Assembly (NCBI GenBank): GCA_009859145.1
Contig: VRVR01000013.1
Span: 62,001-126,000 of the forward strand
Reading direction: 5' to 3'
Source of the DNA: Andalucia godoyi
Taxonomy: Eukaryota > Discoba > Jakobea > Jakobida > Andaluciidae
DNA length: 64,000 nucleotides
Part shown: in pieces, positions 1 through 9,195 of the stretch
How positions within the stretch are numbered: position 1 is the stretch's first letter
How the letters are laid out: each line of letters opens with the position of its first letter
Notes under the pieces: generated by a model
Told to the model about the DNA's origin: nothing
Seen by the model: only the letters and a program-made list of their open reading frames with translations
The model's database searches: none
Made by a program: the position numbers and the translations under genes

Positions 1-1742
1 TCTACTCGAGATAGTCGAGAGGGATCGCCAAATGTGTTGTCTTTCGAAAGCACCGAAGGAAGCTTTTCATAAAAGCTACCGTTCAGTGTTGGCGATGTCT
101 CATACGATTCCTGCTCAAACGCGTAGCCAAATGAATCCGACGTCAAACGACGCTCGACAGATCGCAAATAGTTCAAAGAATCGAGAATCTTTCGCCGGAA
201 CTCTCGAGTCCTCAAAAAACGCAAGAAATACACGGAGAGGAGCTTGTGCTTCATCATGAGGCGTTCGCGTTCTTCGATGTCGACGTATGATCCTGCACGG
301 CGTCCAGGTCCGCTGAACGCAGCCTGATCATCATCGTCGACTATGGATTGTGCTACATTTAGCGCATGGCCTTGCGACTGAGCGACTCGCGACAAATGGA
401 CATCCACCTGATCCTTCAGACGCTTGCTTACTTGATGGATATCATTGGACTCCAAGAACGAACACTCAACGCGGAGCACGTGGTCCATCTTTGTTGATTT
501 TTCTAGAACGATTCGTTGCCGCTCCAGCTGCTCATCCAAGAACCTGTCTCTTCGCACATATTGGGCCCAATCAGCGTGCTTCAAAAACACGCCGTTCTGT
601 AAGTCGATGTTAAGCGGAACACTGTTTGGAACTCCGGAGCTATCACCGTCGGCACCGTCATGTTTGGGATCCGATGTGGCATTCATTCTGCTCCCGCCTT
701 TTGCAAACAATGCATGTGGATAATCCGAAAACGAGAGGGCACTCGTCTGCGCACCGAAAATGGAGTTGAACTTCTTGCTGATCATATAAAAATACTCTTG
801 CCCTTCGTCGGTGAATTGTGCACGGATATCAAAGGACTCTGCAAGCTCCTGCAGCGGCACGTCCAGGTCTTCGAGAAACTTTGCAATCATGGGAATCTTC
901 AGTGCATTCGAGGAACGAGGCAACTTGCCGTCTTGTACAATGTTCTCAGATTTCTGAAACTGATCCACAATTTCACTCTTCTTTGCAAACCGCAGCCACT
1001 GCAGCTTTCTCAAGAACCGTCTGATCTTCTTGTTCACACGGCTCTCGTGAATTTGCGATCGCATATACACCCGATACGCATCTGCATCGAACAGCACGTC
1101 CGCAGATCCCCGAGGTTCTGAAATTGGTCCTTTCAACGAACCACACTTTGCTTCGACATCTACAAGCCAAGACGCAGCGACATCGTACTGTCGCTCCAGA
1201 TTCCTCAAGCGGTGGTCCAAGTCCGGAAACATAATCTCCACGTTGTTACTGGTCGATGAGAACCGCGCCCATCGTTTGAGCAAAATGTACTTGTACATCG
1301 CCAACACCGAAAGTCGGTTTGCAAAAAACTCACGCAAAGCCGCATTCGCAAACACATAGCTGTTTCTTTCAATCTCCAGCGACAAGACTTCGCTGGACAA
1401 GAGCTCTCCATAGGAAAGCATAGGAGGGAGCGGATCAGGCTTCTCCGTAGCAGTGAGAATCTTCGATCGACTCTCGGAAAGATGCTCGAACGACGGGATC
1501 TTCGTCTTGTCGATGGAAGCAGCGACCGAGTTAAAGTGTGCATCTCCCGATGAATAAGACGATGTTCGTGCCTCAATCAATTGCTGAACACTCGATATTG
1601 CATTCTCAAGATCCAACAGCTTCATGCGCTCTTCGTGGGAGATGGAGATGTCTTCTGCGTGAGCAAACGCCTTGGATCCGGGATGTTTTTCCGCAAGTGC
1701 ACGATTTGCAGACACCTCGGAAAAGGAGGATTTCTGTGCCAT
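1..1742 (-). CDS. Large coiled-coil protein, C-terminus beyond window (possibly CCDC162-like)
   Basis: The minus-strand frame is open from the ATG at 1742 to the window edge, about 580 codons without a stop, so the gene is truncated on the left. The start MAQKSSFSEV is the first ATG, and low-complexity GAT-rich DNA lies just upstream. The protein is helical and charged. A block around residues 105-165 (LPPMLSYGELLSSEVLSLEI, then ERNSYVFANAALREFF and YKYILLKRWARF) is the most conserved-looking part. It reminds me of the N-terminal domain of the CCDC162 family (DUF4549-type), a coiled-coil family linked to cilia. That match is from memory and weak. There is an acidic DDDD stretch near residue 500. 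It is divergently transcribed from SmpB. No enzymatic motif is visible. The reading frame is well supported; the family name is tentative. Confidence 0.7.
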   Translation of the reverse strand, partial: MAQKSSFSEVSANRALAEKHPGSKAFAHAEDISISHEERMKLLDLENAISSVQQLIEARTSSYSSGDAHFNSVAASIDKTKIPSFEHLSESRSKILTATEKPDPLPPMLSYGELLSSEVLSLEIERNSYVFANAALREFFANRLSVLAMYKYILLKRWARFSSTSNNVEIMFPDLDHRLRNLERQYDVAASWLVDVEAKCGSLKGPISEPRGSADVLFDADAYRVYMRSQIHESRVNKKIRRFLRKLQWLRFAKKSEIVDQFQKSENIVQDGKLPRSSNALKIPMIAKFLEDLDVPLQELAESFDIRAQFTDEGQEYFYMISKKFNSIFGAQTSALSFSDYPHALFAKGGSRMNATSDPKHDGADGDSSGVPNSVPLNIDLQNGVFLKHADWAQYVRRDRFLDEQLERQRIVLEKSTKMDHVLRVECSFLESNDIHQVSKRLKDQVDVHLSRVAQSQGHALNVAQSIVDDDDQAAFSGPGRRAGSYVDIEERERLMMKHKLLSVYFLRFLRTREFRRKILDSLNYLRSVERRLTSDSFGYAFEQESYETSPTLNGSFYEKLPSVLSKDNTFGDPSRLSRV

Positions 1743-2247
1743 GAGGTTCGTTCCGGTTCAGTTAAACGGCGATGATGATGATGATGATGATGACTACAAT
1801 CGAGATCGCGACGACAATGAAAAACAGAACAAAGAAGTGCGAGAAAAAGAAGAAGAAAAAATAGCAAAAAGGATTCCAGGAGAAAAAAAAATTGGAAACG
1901 AAGTGATGATCAGGAATTCGTTATCAAGTGAGAGTTGTGCTGGATGCATGTGTCGCTGGGTCTGTCTTGGTTGACTTGGTTGACAGTTTTTCTCGTAGTG
2001 ATGTCCATGGGAAAACGGTTGCCAAACGACACATTAGACTTCCTCTTTTTAATTTTATTGCGTCTGTGAGTCTGCTCCTACAGATACACTACGACTGGTG
2101 AAGAGAGAGAGAGAGAGAGAGGTCCGGCAACTCGGTTCGGGGGAAAACGTCCCACTTCACGCTTTTGATTCTTTCGTTTTCTTTAGCGAAACGGCGCGCA
2201 AAGGCATCGGCAGTCGGTCGAACGGAGCGGCAGCACGAGGGGGAGTG

Positions 2248-2278
<31 letters not shown>

Positions 2279-2303
2279 TGCGTGTGTTTCCGTTCTGGTG
2301 TGC
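1743..2303. promoter_or_regulatory. Divergent intergenic region with GAT, GA and GT repeats
   Basis: The 561 bases between two divergent start codons hold a (GAT)n run near 1770-1792, a (GA)10 run at 2102-2121 and an interrupted (GT)n tract at about 2244-2287 that ends 17 bases before the SmpB ATG. No convincing gene is present. The short frames here are made of the repeats themselves. It presumably carries both promoters; no TATA-like box stands out. Confidence 0.5.
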
Positions 2304-2810
2304 ATGTGGACACTGAGCAGATTTGCAGCTCGACATGCGTCCAGGAAGCCTCGGCCGGCGAATTTGCTTGTGGAGAATCACAGAGCTGGGAAAGATCACA
2401 GCATTTCTTCAACGGTGGAATGCGGGATTTCGCTCCAGACGTCCGAAGTGAAGTCGCTCAGTGCAAAGCATGCCGATTTGTCGTCAGGACATGTCCAGGT
2501 CATCGACAATGAGGCGTTTCTGATGGATGTCCATATTCCGCAAACGCGGTCATGCTTGCCCTTTCATTCTCATCTGTCAGATCGACCGAGAAAGCTACTG
2601 ATGCACAAGAAGCAGATCAAAGATGTGGAGGACTGGATCAAAGAGAAGGATCGAGACGTCATCCCGTTGCGGTTTAGACAGGGCGAGACGGGGTGGATGA
2701 AGGTGGATGTTGGATTTGGAGAGCGGAAAGGAACCGGGGATGAACGAGAGGCGGAACAAGGGAAAAAATGGAAGAAGGAGAGAACAGATTTTCTAAAGGG
2801 CTGCTCCTAG
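2304..2810 (+). CDS. smpB: SmpB, tmRNA-binding protein, probably mitochondrial
   Basis: A 168-residue protein that aligns along its length with bacterial SmpB, the protein that binds tmRNA and delivers it to stalled ribosomes for trans-translation. Visible SmpB landmarks in order are a GISLQTSEVKSL block (residues 41-52, equal to the bacterial G..L.GtEVKSL), NEAFLMDVHI (69-78), RPRKLLMHKKQI (94-105), a V(I/V)PLR strand (119-123), a strand WMKVDVGFGERKG (131-143) and a basic tail with KKWKKER (154-160), the region that enters the mRNA channel in bacteria. The first 20 residues (MWTLSRFAARHASRKPRPAN) are basic and free of acidic residues, as expected of a mitochondrial presequence. I chose the ATG at 2304; the open frame upstream encodes only Val-Cys repeats from the GT tract. 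Nuclear SmpB is known where mitochondria or plastids retain tmRNA. Codon use looks like the neighbours, so recent bacterial contamination is unlikely. Confidence 0.87.
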   Translation: MWTLSRFAARHASRKPRPANLLVENHRAGKDHSISSTVECGISLQTSEVKSLSAKHADLSSGHVQVIDNEAFLMDVHIPQTRSCLPFHSHLSDRPRKLLMHKKQIKDVEDWIKEKDRDVIPLRFRQGETGWMKVDVGFGERKGTGDEREAEQGKKWKKERTDFLKGCS

Positions 2811-2935
2811 AACAAGGCACCGTGGTACTTGGCTTTACATGCTTTTCCTATTCCTACTGTGCACCTTCCTCCAGCAAGAAAATGGAGAAAAAAAAAGATG
2901 GTGATAGTGGTAGTGGTGATGATAATGGGTAGGCT

Positions 2936-5197
2936 TCATGTTGTTGACGATGGTAGTCGCAGAATAGCCGGTTCCTTGAGATCTGCGACATGCGGCGGCT
3001 GTATCATTCCGGGCACGAAGATCTCGGAATTCAACGTGTCGAGCCACGCCGGCTCCTTTTCCCACTCCACGACTGGTTGCGGAGAAACGGGGTCGGGCTG
3101 TTTCCAAAAGACAAAATTTCTCGGAAGCGGACTGCCTCCGATCAGCATCGACTGAAACGCACAGAGCACGTGGCAGCATGGTAGGCTCGTGTTTGACGGC
3201 AACTGACAAGAACAGGCAATGTCTCGCTCAGAAACGTCAATGTACGGAAGCGTTTGGCTGTCGGTAAAGCTTACCGGAATGTAGACAGAATGTGCACGAT
3301 CTCCAAAAGCCCCAAACATACCGGGGCGCGGCCTGACAGCAAAAGACAGTAAAATCGTGCGCTCGGACACACGCTTCTCTTCCAGCTTTTCCGCCACATA
3401 GTAGGTTCCTTCGATTTCCTCGATGGCAATTTTCGCCAAGGCATGCTGGGAAAGTCCTTGGTCAAGCACGCTGAGGACGGAATACGGGGCCTCCCGCTGG
3501 CCGCTCGTTCGGAACAGAGAACTCCTGTTCCGAACGGTGATGGAGTGTGCGACTTCACTGTGGGTGGGGTTGCGGACTTGATCGTTGCGCAAGAGAACCC
3601 GGAACAAATGCGAAACTCGCGAAGCACGTGCGACCTGCGCTTTCTTTGCAATGCAGAATGCCTCCATAAGAGGATAAGAATCTGCTTCCGCAACAAACTG
3701 GTCCGCGTAGAAACAGGGAACCCAGCGATACATCATTTCCCGAAAGCTGCTCAGCATGTCCCGTAGTGAAGACACCATTTCCAAGGGTCTGTCTTGCACG
3801 CGAGAAATCAAATTCTGCCCGAACTCCATCCACATAGTCTCAAACTGCACTTGGTCCTCTGCATTCCGTCGCAGGCGGTCGAAATCGCCCAAAATCAACT
3901 CAATATCCTTGGCATCAAACAAGGATTTCAAACGCTTTTGGAGTGCCCGCTTGACGTGGCACACATTTGTGCCGAGACGAACAGCAGGCCACGTTGAAGA
4001 GACGGCGTTTTGAAAGGAAAAGTCGCCGTCGGAAAACAGAACCTGCGGGGTGCCGCCGAGCAAAGAGACGAATGTCTGCAGCAACCAGACATAGGATTCG
4101 ACTGTCTCTTCGCTGAAGACAGCATATGCAACCGGAACAGTCTGGTTCTCCGCATTCACAGAGCAGATGAACACAAGCCGCATTCCTCGGAAGCTGATGT
4201 TGCAAGACGGCTCAATCAATATGATGTACCTTCCAAAGGCGCTGAATCTCAGACGCCCATTCGATGTCACCCACATTAATCTTTCGACTTCATTTGCAGA
4301 GGAAGCCGAGAACGAGAATCCAAATTGGTCGTCTCGTTTCTTTTCAAGCAAGCACATTCGGACCAGCACAGTCATCTTTCCGCTTTCTTCCACCAATCCA
4401 GCACCGAGCACGGATGACAGCGTTGCAGAGGAGGAGGAAGAAGAAGATGATGATGATGATGACGATGAGGAGGAAGAGGAGGCACCGGAGGACAGCAATG
4501 TCGCCGCCACCACGGACGAACCAATGGCCGAGCCCACCGAAATCGGTCCAGAAGCAGACGGAACGGGACCTGGCGCACCAGAATCCTGATCATCGTCTTG
4601 AGCGGAAACTGGAAGACAAGTTGAAATATCTTGCCGAACCATACCCGCTGACGACCGCTCCTCGTTCAAAGCAGGAACCACGGGGACCGACGGTGCAAGA
4701 TCCATGGATTGCATCGACACGGACTCGGCGTGCACGGAAACAGGAGTCGGAGTGGGAATGGGAGTGAGAGAGTGTGTGGAGCTCGCGGATCGCCGCTGCT
4801 GTTTGCGCCTTCTCTGTGCCAAGGCATCTGCATCTGCACCACTTGCCTCTGGATCCGGGGTATGTCCAACGTGCTCCAGATGGCTACTCTTCAAGAGGAA
4901 CTGACCCGTTGCAGGATTTCCCACGAAATACACAAACCACTTGCATCCACACCGAGCTGTTTCACGGTGTCTTTTCCGCAGCTCTTCTGGAATGTCCCGC
5001 GTGTGGCCGCTTGCAGAACACACGAACCGGATGGACTGCACCTCCCGCCCATCGCTTGTTTTCCAGTCAAATCCGGAAGTCCGTTCACGACATATGCACT
5101 GTCCACATCGAACTCCAAACCCGTTTCGGTGCGCAAACGAAAGAACTGTCTCTACCAAACTTCGGTAGTTTGGAAACACGGTCGGAATCGTTTCCAT
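2936..5197 (-). CDS. FAR1/MULE-transposase-derived protein with SWIM zinc finger
   Basis: A 753-residue intact protein with the order seen in FAR1/FHY3 and Mutator-like (MULE) transposases. A FAR1-type zinc domain spans about residues 10-112 (C60 and C83/C85 with H106/H109-type ligands). Next come a Pro/Ser-rich linker with an uninterrupted run of about 18 serines (239-257), a MULE transposase-like core (about 320-425, with FSDGDFSFQNA and a C-x-V-K-x-A-L-x-K motif) and a SWIM finger C662-x-C664-x9-C674-x-H676. The position aligned with the first catalytic Asp of MULE enzymes appears to be Glu (E329 in IILIEPS), while the second Asp (D390) is kept. No terminal inverted repeats or target duplications were recognised. 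It may be a domesticated regulator or a still-mobile element. It is convergent with SmpB and divergent from UBC12. Confidence 0.75.
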   Translation of the reverse strand: METIPTVFPNYRSLVETVLSFAHRNGFGVRCGQCICRERTSGFDWKTSDGREVQSIRFVCSASGHTRDIPEELRKRHRETARCGCKWFVYFVGNPATGQFLLKSSHLEHVGHTPDPEASGADADALAQRRRKQQRRSASSTHSLTPIPTPTPVSVHAESVSMQSMDLAPSVPVVPALNEERSSAGMVRQDISTCLPVSAQDDDQDSGAPGPVPSASGPISVGSAIGSSVVAATLLSSGASSSSSSSSSSSSSSSSSSATLSSVLGAGLVEESGKMTVLVRMCLLEKKRDDQFGFSFSASSANEVERLMWVTSNGRLRFSAFGRYIILIEPSCNISFRGMRLVFICSVNAENQTVPVAYAVFSEETVESYVWLLQTFVSLLGGTPQVLFSDGDFSFQNAVSSTWPAVRLGTNVCHVKRALQKRLKSLFDAKDIELILGDFDRLRRNAEDQVQFETMWMEFGQNLISRVQDRPLEMVSSLRDMLSSFREMMYRWVPCFYADQFVAEADSYPLMEAFCIAKKAQVARASRVSHLFRVLLRNDQVRNPTHSEVAHSITVRNRSSLFRTSGQREAPYSVLSVLDQGLSQHALAKIAIEEIEGTYYVAEKLEEKRVSERTILLSFAVRPRPGMFGAFGDRAHSVYIPVSFTDSQTLPYIDVSERDIACSCQLPSNTSLPCCHVLCAFQSMLIGGSPLPRNFVFWKQPDPVSPQPVVEWEKEPAWLDTLNSEIFVPGMIQPPHVADLKEPAILRLPSSTT

Positions 5198-5246
<49 letters not shown>

Positions 5247-5711
5247 GAAAGAAGAACGAGAACGAGAACGAGAAAAAGAAGAGATTGCTGGTGTTAATGA
5301 TTGTACAGCTCAAAGGAAGCAAGATAAGACTGAAAGACAAAAAATTAAAATTGGACATTGCACGTTAAGGAAACACGAAATGGAAACCAAGGAGTAAGCG
5401 AGTTGTCGATCGCGTCGTAATTGGTGATCGGTGAGAGTCGGAGTTAAGCGAAATGGCGGGAACGATCGAAATCGAGGAAATTCCAAACAGACACTTGAGG
5501 CACTCAAAGCCTCCAGTCGAAACTTCAAAATTGAAAACCCTTTTCTTTCTTCTCCATTTGCTTCCGATTGCTTGTCGATTGCTTGTCGATTGTTCTTTGT
5601 TATTATTTTATTGAGTTGGATTCAGGTGGAAAGAAGAAGAAGGAAGAGGCCTTGCGCAAACGGTTTTGTAGAAGAAGGACTGGCAGGTTCTGAATCAGCT
5701 ATAGAAATAAT
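5198..5711. promoter_or_regulatory. Divergent promoter region with long GA tract
   Basis: The 514 bases separate the FAR1-like gene from UBC12. A perfect (GA)n tract of about 40 bases at 5201-5241 abuts the FAR1-like start codon, so the transcript of that gene would begin with CU repeats. A purine-rich GAAAAA/GAACGA stretch follows to about 5285. TTGCTTGTCGATTG is repeated in tandem near 5570-5592. No gene seen. Confidence 0.45.
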
Positions 5712-6317
5712 ATGTCGTTTTTTGCAAATGCAAAGAAGGCGACTGCTGCGCCGGTAGGGTCTACCACCACATCGACAGCCACGACGACGACAACAACGAT
5801 GACAGCGGGTGGAGGAGCAGAGTCTGTATTTTCAGTTCAGAAAGGAGGAGGTAAACCAGTGTCGTCTGGGAAGAGGGTGTCTCCTGCGCTGATTCGGGTG
5901 CAAAAGGATCTGGTCGACCTCAAAACAGAAACTCCGTCATACAAGGTTACGTTCCCCAGCAAGGACGATCTGCTGCATTTCAACGTGGTGTTTCGCCCGG
6001 TTGATGGATTCTATTGTGGGGGCGCGTTTTCATTCACGGTTGCGGTTCCGGAGACATATCCACATGATCCGCCAAAGGTACACTGCGTCACCACTCCGAT
6101 TTTCCATCCGAATATCGATACGGAGGGAAACGTGTGCCTTAATATTCTGAGAGCCGAGTGGAAACCAGTCTTGTCTCTGCAGCATGTCTTGTTTGGTTTA
6201 GAATTGCTTTTTGCGGAACCGAACCCGGACGATCCACTGAACAAGGAAGCTGCAGAACTGCTTCGGAAAGACAAGAACGCATTTGCCAGACAAGTTCAAA
6301 GAACGCTAAGATCGTAA
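5712..6317 (+). CDS. UBC12: NEDD8-conjugating enzyme E2 (UBC12)
   Basis: A 201-residue E2 enzyme that carries NEDD8/Rub1 to cullins. Family marks are RVSPALIRVQKDL (55-67), the hydrophobic PHDPPKV turn (118-123), IFHPNIDTEGNVCLNILR with the HPN triad and catalytic Cys142, EWKPVL, and the C-terminal FAEPNPDDPLNKEAAELL, which is diagnostic of UBC12 over other E2s. The N-terminal extension starts MSFFANAKKA, similar in character to the UBC12 peptide that docks on the NEDD8 E1, followed by a Thr-rich linker (about 15-30). At 201 residues it is slightly longer than the 183-residue human protein. It acts in nucleus and cytosol to activate cullin-RING ligases. It is convergent with the RBBP6-like gene, whose stop is about 200 bases away. 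Confidence 0.95.
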   Translation: MSFFANAKKATAAPVGSTTTSTATTTTTTMTAGGGAESVFSVQKGGGKPVSSGKRVSPALIRVQKDLVDLKTETPSYKVTFPSKDDLLHFNVVFRPVDGFYCGGAFSFTVAVPETYPHDPPKVHCVTTPIFHPNIDTEGNVCLNILRAEWKPVLSLQHVLFGLELLFAEPNPDDPLNKEAAELLRKDKNAFARQVQRTLRS

Positions 6318-6519
6318 AAAATCAATAATTATCAGAAGCAAAGTAATGATTAGAAGTAGTGATAGTGGTATTAAAAGTTCAAAACAACACAAGTACAGCT
6401 CCATTGTCCGAGCCAATCATTGCTGTTTATTACTATTCTATACAGCATACACATCAGAACCACGACATGATTCTTGGAAGGAGTCTCAAAACACAGTCGG
6501 AGAGACCCAAAGAGCGACC

Positions 6520-9195
6520 TTAGTCACCGTCCCTTCCGCGACCTCCTCTACCTCGACGGCGCTTTGAAGGAGGGCGGCGACTGTCTCTGCCCCGACGACC
6601 GCCACCTCGTCGGCGGCGCCGAGGGCCACCTCTACCTCGTCCGCGTCCTCCTTCTGCAGCTTCCGAGCCGTGGTTATCAGAACCGTCCTCAGACCCATTG
6701 TCCTCGTCGTCGTCATTGCCGTCGTCGTCATCATCATCGTCATTGACATTGTCTTCTTCTTCTGGACCGCCGCGCTTTCGTGTTACAAATCCAGACTTGA
6801 GGTTTCCAACAACACGGCCACTGGCGGCATTGCTACTGGAATGCCGGCTGTCTTCTGCATGTCGCGGAGCCGCGGGAGCTCGAGGATTCTCTGCATATCG
6901 TCGAGTGTCAGATTCACGGTCCCTCTCCCTCACACTTTCCTTTTCCATTTCGCGAACTCGCTCCCGTTCTCTCTCCCGATCTCGCTCACGTTCTTTTTCC
7001 TTTAACACCACTCGCTCACTTTCCTTTTCCTTTTCCTTTTCCTTTTCCTTTTCCTTTTCCTTTTCACGATCACGGTCTCTTTCAGAAACAAGATCTCGTT
7101 CTCTCCGAGAATCTAGCTCTCTCTCTCTCTCTCGCTCTCTCGGACGCTCACGGTCCCATTCACGGTCTCGATTTCGATCCCGCTCTCTTTCTATTTCACG
7201 ATCCCTGTCACGATCGTCACGTCGCCCCGAACGCCCATCTCTGCCATCACGATCAACACGAGCCACTCGGTCGTCCAAACCACGGTCACGGTCACGGTCA
7301 CGGTCACGACCATGGTCTCGTTCTTGGCCATAGTCTCGACGATCACGATCTTGCCAATCACGCTCTCGGTCGCTGCCCCGAGGGGGCTCTTGAAAATTAT
7401 TCGAACGATAACTGTCGTCTTCTGGAAAACGTCCTTTGCGCGTATGTTCATCCCGGTGGTCCCTAGAGCGATTGAAGTCGCGATCTCTGTCTCGACCTCT
7501 TCCATATCTGTCATCTCGCTCGGTGCCTACACGCGAATGCTGACGGTCGTCGTGCCCCCGTCTCTCATCCATACTATCAGCGGAGCGATCACTACCACGA
7601 ACAAACGAAACGGACGCACTTCGGCCACCGCGCTCATACGCATCAGTACCGCCCCCATGCTGACCTCGAGTGTATGAGGACAGTTCTCGGCCGCGACCAC
7701 GATCGCGATCGCGATCGCGGGCGCCCATACCGGATACTTCCCGTTTCGAAGCCCTATCCGCACCACGAAGGTGGCGCTGCTCTACAATTCGTACTTCCGT
7801 CACGCAGTCATCAAACTGATCATCGCGATCCCGTTCACGCTCCCATTTCGGACGATAGTTCCCTTCTTCAACAGCAAGCTCGTCCGCCATTCTGTCGAAC
7901 TCATGTCTTGACATTGCGCTGATCTCGTGTGCAGCAATATCAATGGATGACTCTGTCAAGACAGGCTCGTCGACGGGCTCCGATAAAACTGGCATGCTGG
8001 ATTGATACTGCATTTGCTGCTGCTGCCCGTCACGTCGATAGTAGCTCCTAGAGTGGTACTGTCCACCGCCCTGGTATTGATCGCTTTGCTGCTGCTGCTG
8101 CTGCTGCTGTTGATGTTGCTGCTGCTGCTGCTGTTGTTGCTGTGATGGCTGACTGTACCCAAACTGACCAACTGAACTTTGCGCACTCGACACCGGATGA
8201 GATGATGGCGCTGGTTGCGACGCAATGCTTCCTTGCTGCTGACCTGATCTTTGATCCAAGAACTGCTGAATGCTCTCCCGCAGTACGTAATCGGGGACAA
8301 CATCGTCCACGGACCTCTGCAGAGTCTGGCACAACGGACATGCCATTCCGTTTTGAGTCAATCCAGATTGAATACAGTCGTCACATGCGACAGATTCGCA
8401 GCACTTCATGCGAACAGCTAGATTTGCGATCCGGCCACACACCTTGCACTTGAATTCTTCAGGAATCACAACACTGCTGTCGTACATTCCGGCGCCCTTT
8501 CCAGCTGCACCAAGAGGGATGTTTCGAAACTGCTGCTTGATCCTGGCAAACCCGCCTCCAACGAGCGGTGCCGACGCATCGTCGGTCTTTTCGCGGACCA
8601 CTTCCAGGAACCGCGATGGGATTCCCGTCATTTCACGAGCTCGATCTGCGTGCTGGTCCCGGGCACCCCCAGCCCCTCCAAACGCATTCTGTGGTCTAGC
8701 AGTTCTCAAACCACGCCGATACTCATCGGTCTCCTTGTTGATCAGTCTCCGCATTGACTCTTCCTCAGAAAGCCCAGCCAGGTTTGAAAATCCACCCGAT
8801 GAGATTCCTGCCGCAGCATCTGCGCCACCCATCCCAGATCCGTACTCCCCCGCTCCATCGCCTCCATAAAAAGACGACGCCCCACCACCCGATGCAGCAG
8901 CAGCAACAGCAGCAGAAGCTGTGGCACTCGCTGTAGGAAGCTCGACCTTCTTACCAGTGATTTTAGGATCCACGCGCTTCACAAGAACAGCCGTCGACTT
9001 TAAAATGAGCTCTCGGTCATCTGCATACTTGTGCCCTGTCTGTGCATTCGTAATCTCCAGATCGAAATCGGCTCCCGAGTCAAGTCCCATAGCAAGCGCA
9101 ATCCGGATCTTCAAATCGCGGAGAGCAATAGACGGCCCATCGATGTTCAATTCCTGAGAATGGTCATGAGAAACCGCCTTGAATGTGATACTCAT
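6520..9195 (-). CDS. RBBP6/Mpe1-like protein: DWNN ubiquitin-like plus RING domain
   Basis: An 891-residue protein starting at the ATG at 9195, directly at the DWNN ubiquitin-like domain (residues 1-80, ending AVLVKRVDP). RBBP6/Mpe1 proteins belong to the mRNA cleavage and polyadenylation machinery and act as E3 ligases. After a Gly/Ala linker comes the family motif MTGIPSRFLEVV (189-200), then a RING/U-box-like domain with C250, C253, C265/C266, C271, C274, C286 and C289. The CCHC zinc knuckle normally found between DWNN and RING is not visible: only a Gly/Ala/Arg linker without cysteines occupies about 81-188. The rest is a Gln-rich region (about 330-380), then an extremely repetitive Arg/Asp/Glu tail and an acidic stretch followed by a C-terminal RGG/Arg-rich end. 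The longer open frame reaching 9540 has no ATG and was rejected. Confidence 0.88.
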   Translation of the reverse strand: MSITFKAVSHDHSQELNIDGPSIALRDLKIRIALAMGLDSGADFDLEITNAQTGHKYADDRELILKSTAVLVKRVDPKITGKKVELPTASATASAAVAAAASGGGASSFYGGDGAGEYGSGMGGADAAAGISSGGFSNLAGLSEEESMRRLINKETDEYRRGLRTARPQNAFGGAGGARDQHADRAREMTGIPSRFLEVVREKTDDASAPLVGGGFARIKQQFRNIPLGAAGKGAGMYDSSVVIPEEFKCKVCGRIANLAVRMKCCESVACDDCIQSGLTQNGMACPLCQTLQRSVDDVVPDYVLRESIQQFLDQRSGQQQGSIASQPAPSSHPVSSAQSSVGQFGYSQPSQQQQQQQQQHQQQQQQQQQSDQYQGGGQYHSRSYYRRDGQQQQMQYQSSMPVLSEPVDEPVLTESSIDIAAHEISAMSRHEFDRMADELAVEEGNYRPKWERERDRDDQFDDCVTEVRIVEQRHLRGADRASKREVSGMGARDRDRDRGRGRELSSYTRGQHGGGTDAYERGGRSASVSFVRGSDRSADSMDERRGHDDRQHSRVGTERDDRYGRGRDRDRDFNRSRDHRDEHTRKGRFPEDDSYRSNNFQEPPRGSDRERDWQDRDRRDYGQERDHGRDRDRDRDRGLDDRVARVDRDGRDGRSGRRDDRDRDREIERERDRNRDREWDRERPRERERERELDSRRERDLVSERDRDREKEKEKEKEKEKEKESERVVLKEKERERDRERERERVREMEKESVRERDRESDTRRYAENPRAPAAPRHAEDSRHSSSNAASGRVVGNLKSGFVTRKRGGPEEEDNVNDDDDDDDGNDDDEDNGSEDGSDNHGSEAAEGGRGRGRGGPRRRRRGGGRRGRDSRRPPSKRRRGRGGRGRDGD

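Noticed and set aside
2244-2303. N-terminal Val-Cys extension of the SmpB frame
   Set aside because: It is a direct translation of the GT repeat; the ATG at 2304 gives a presequence and the SmpB domain.
6698-7333. SR-like protein frame on the plus strand
   Set aside because: It is antisense to the Arg/Asp repeats of the RBBP6-like gene; the minus strand has clear domains.
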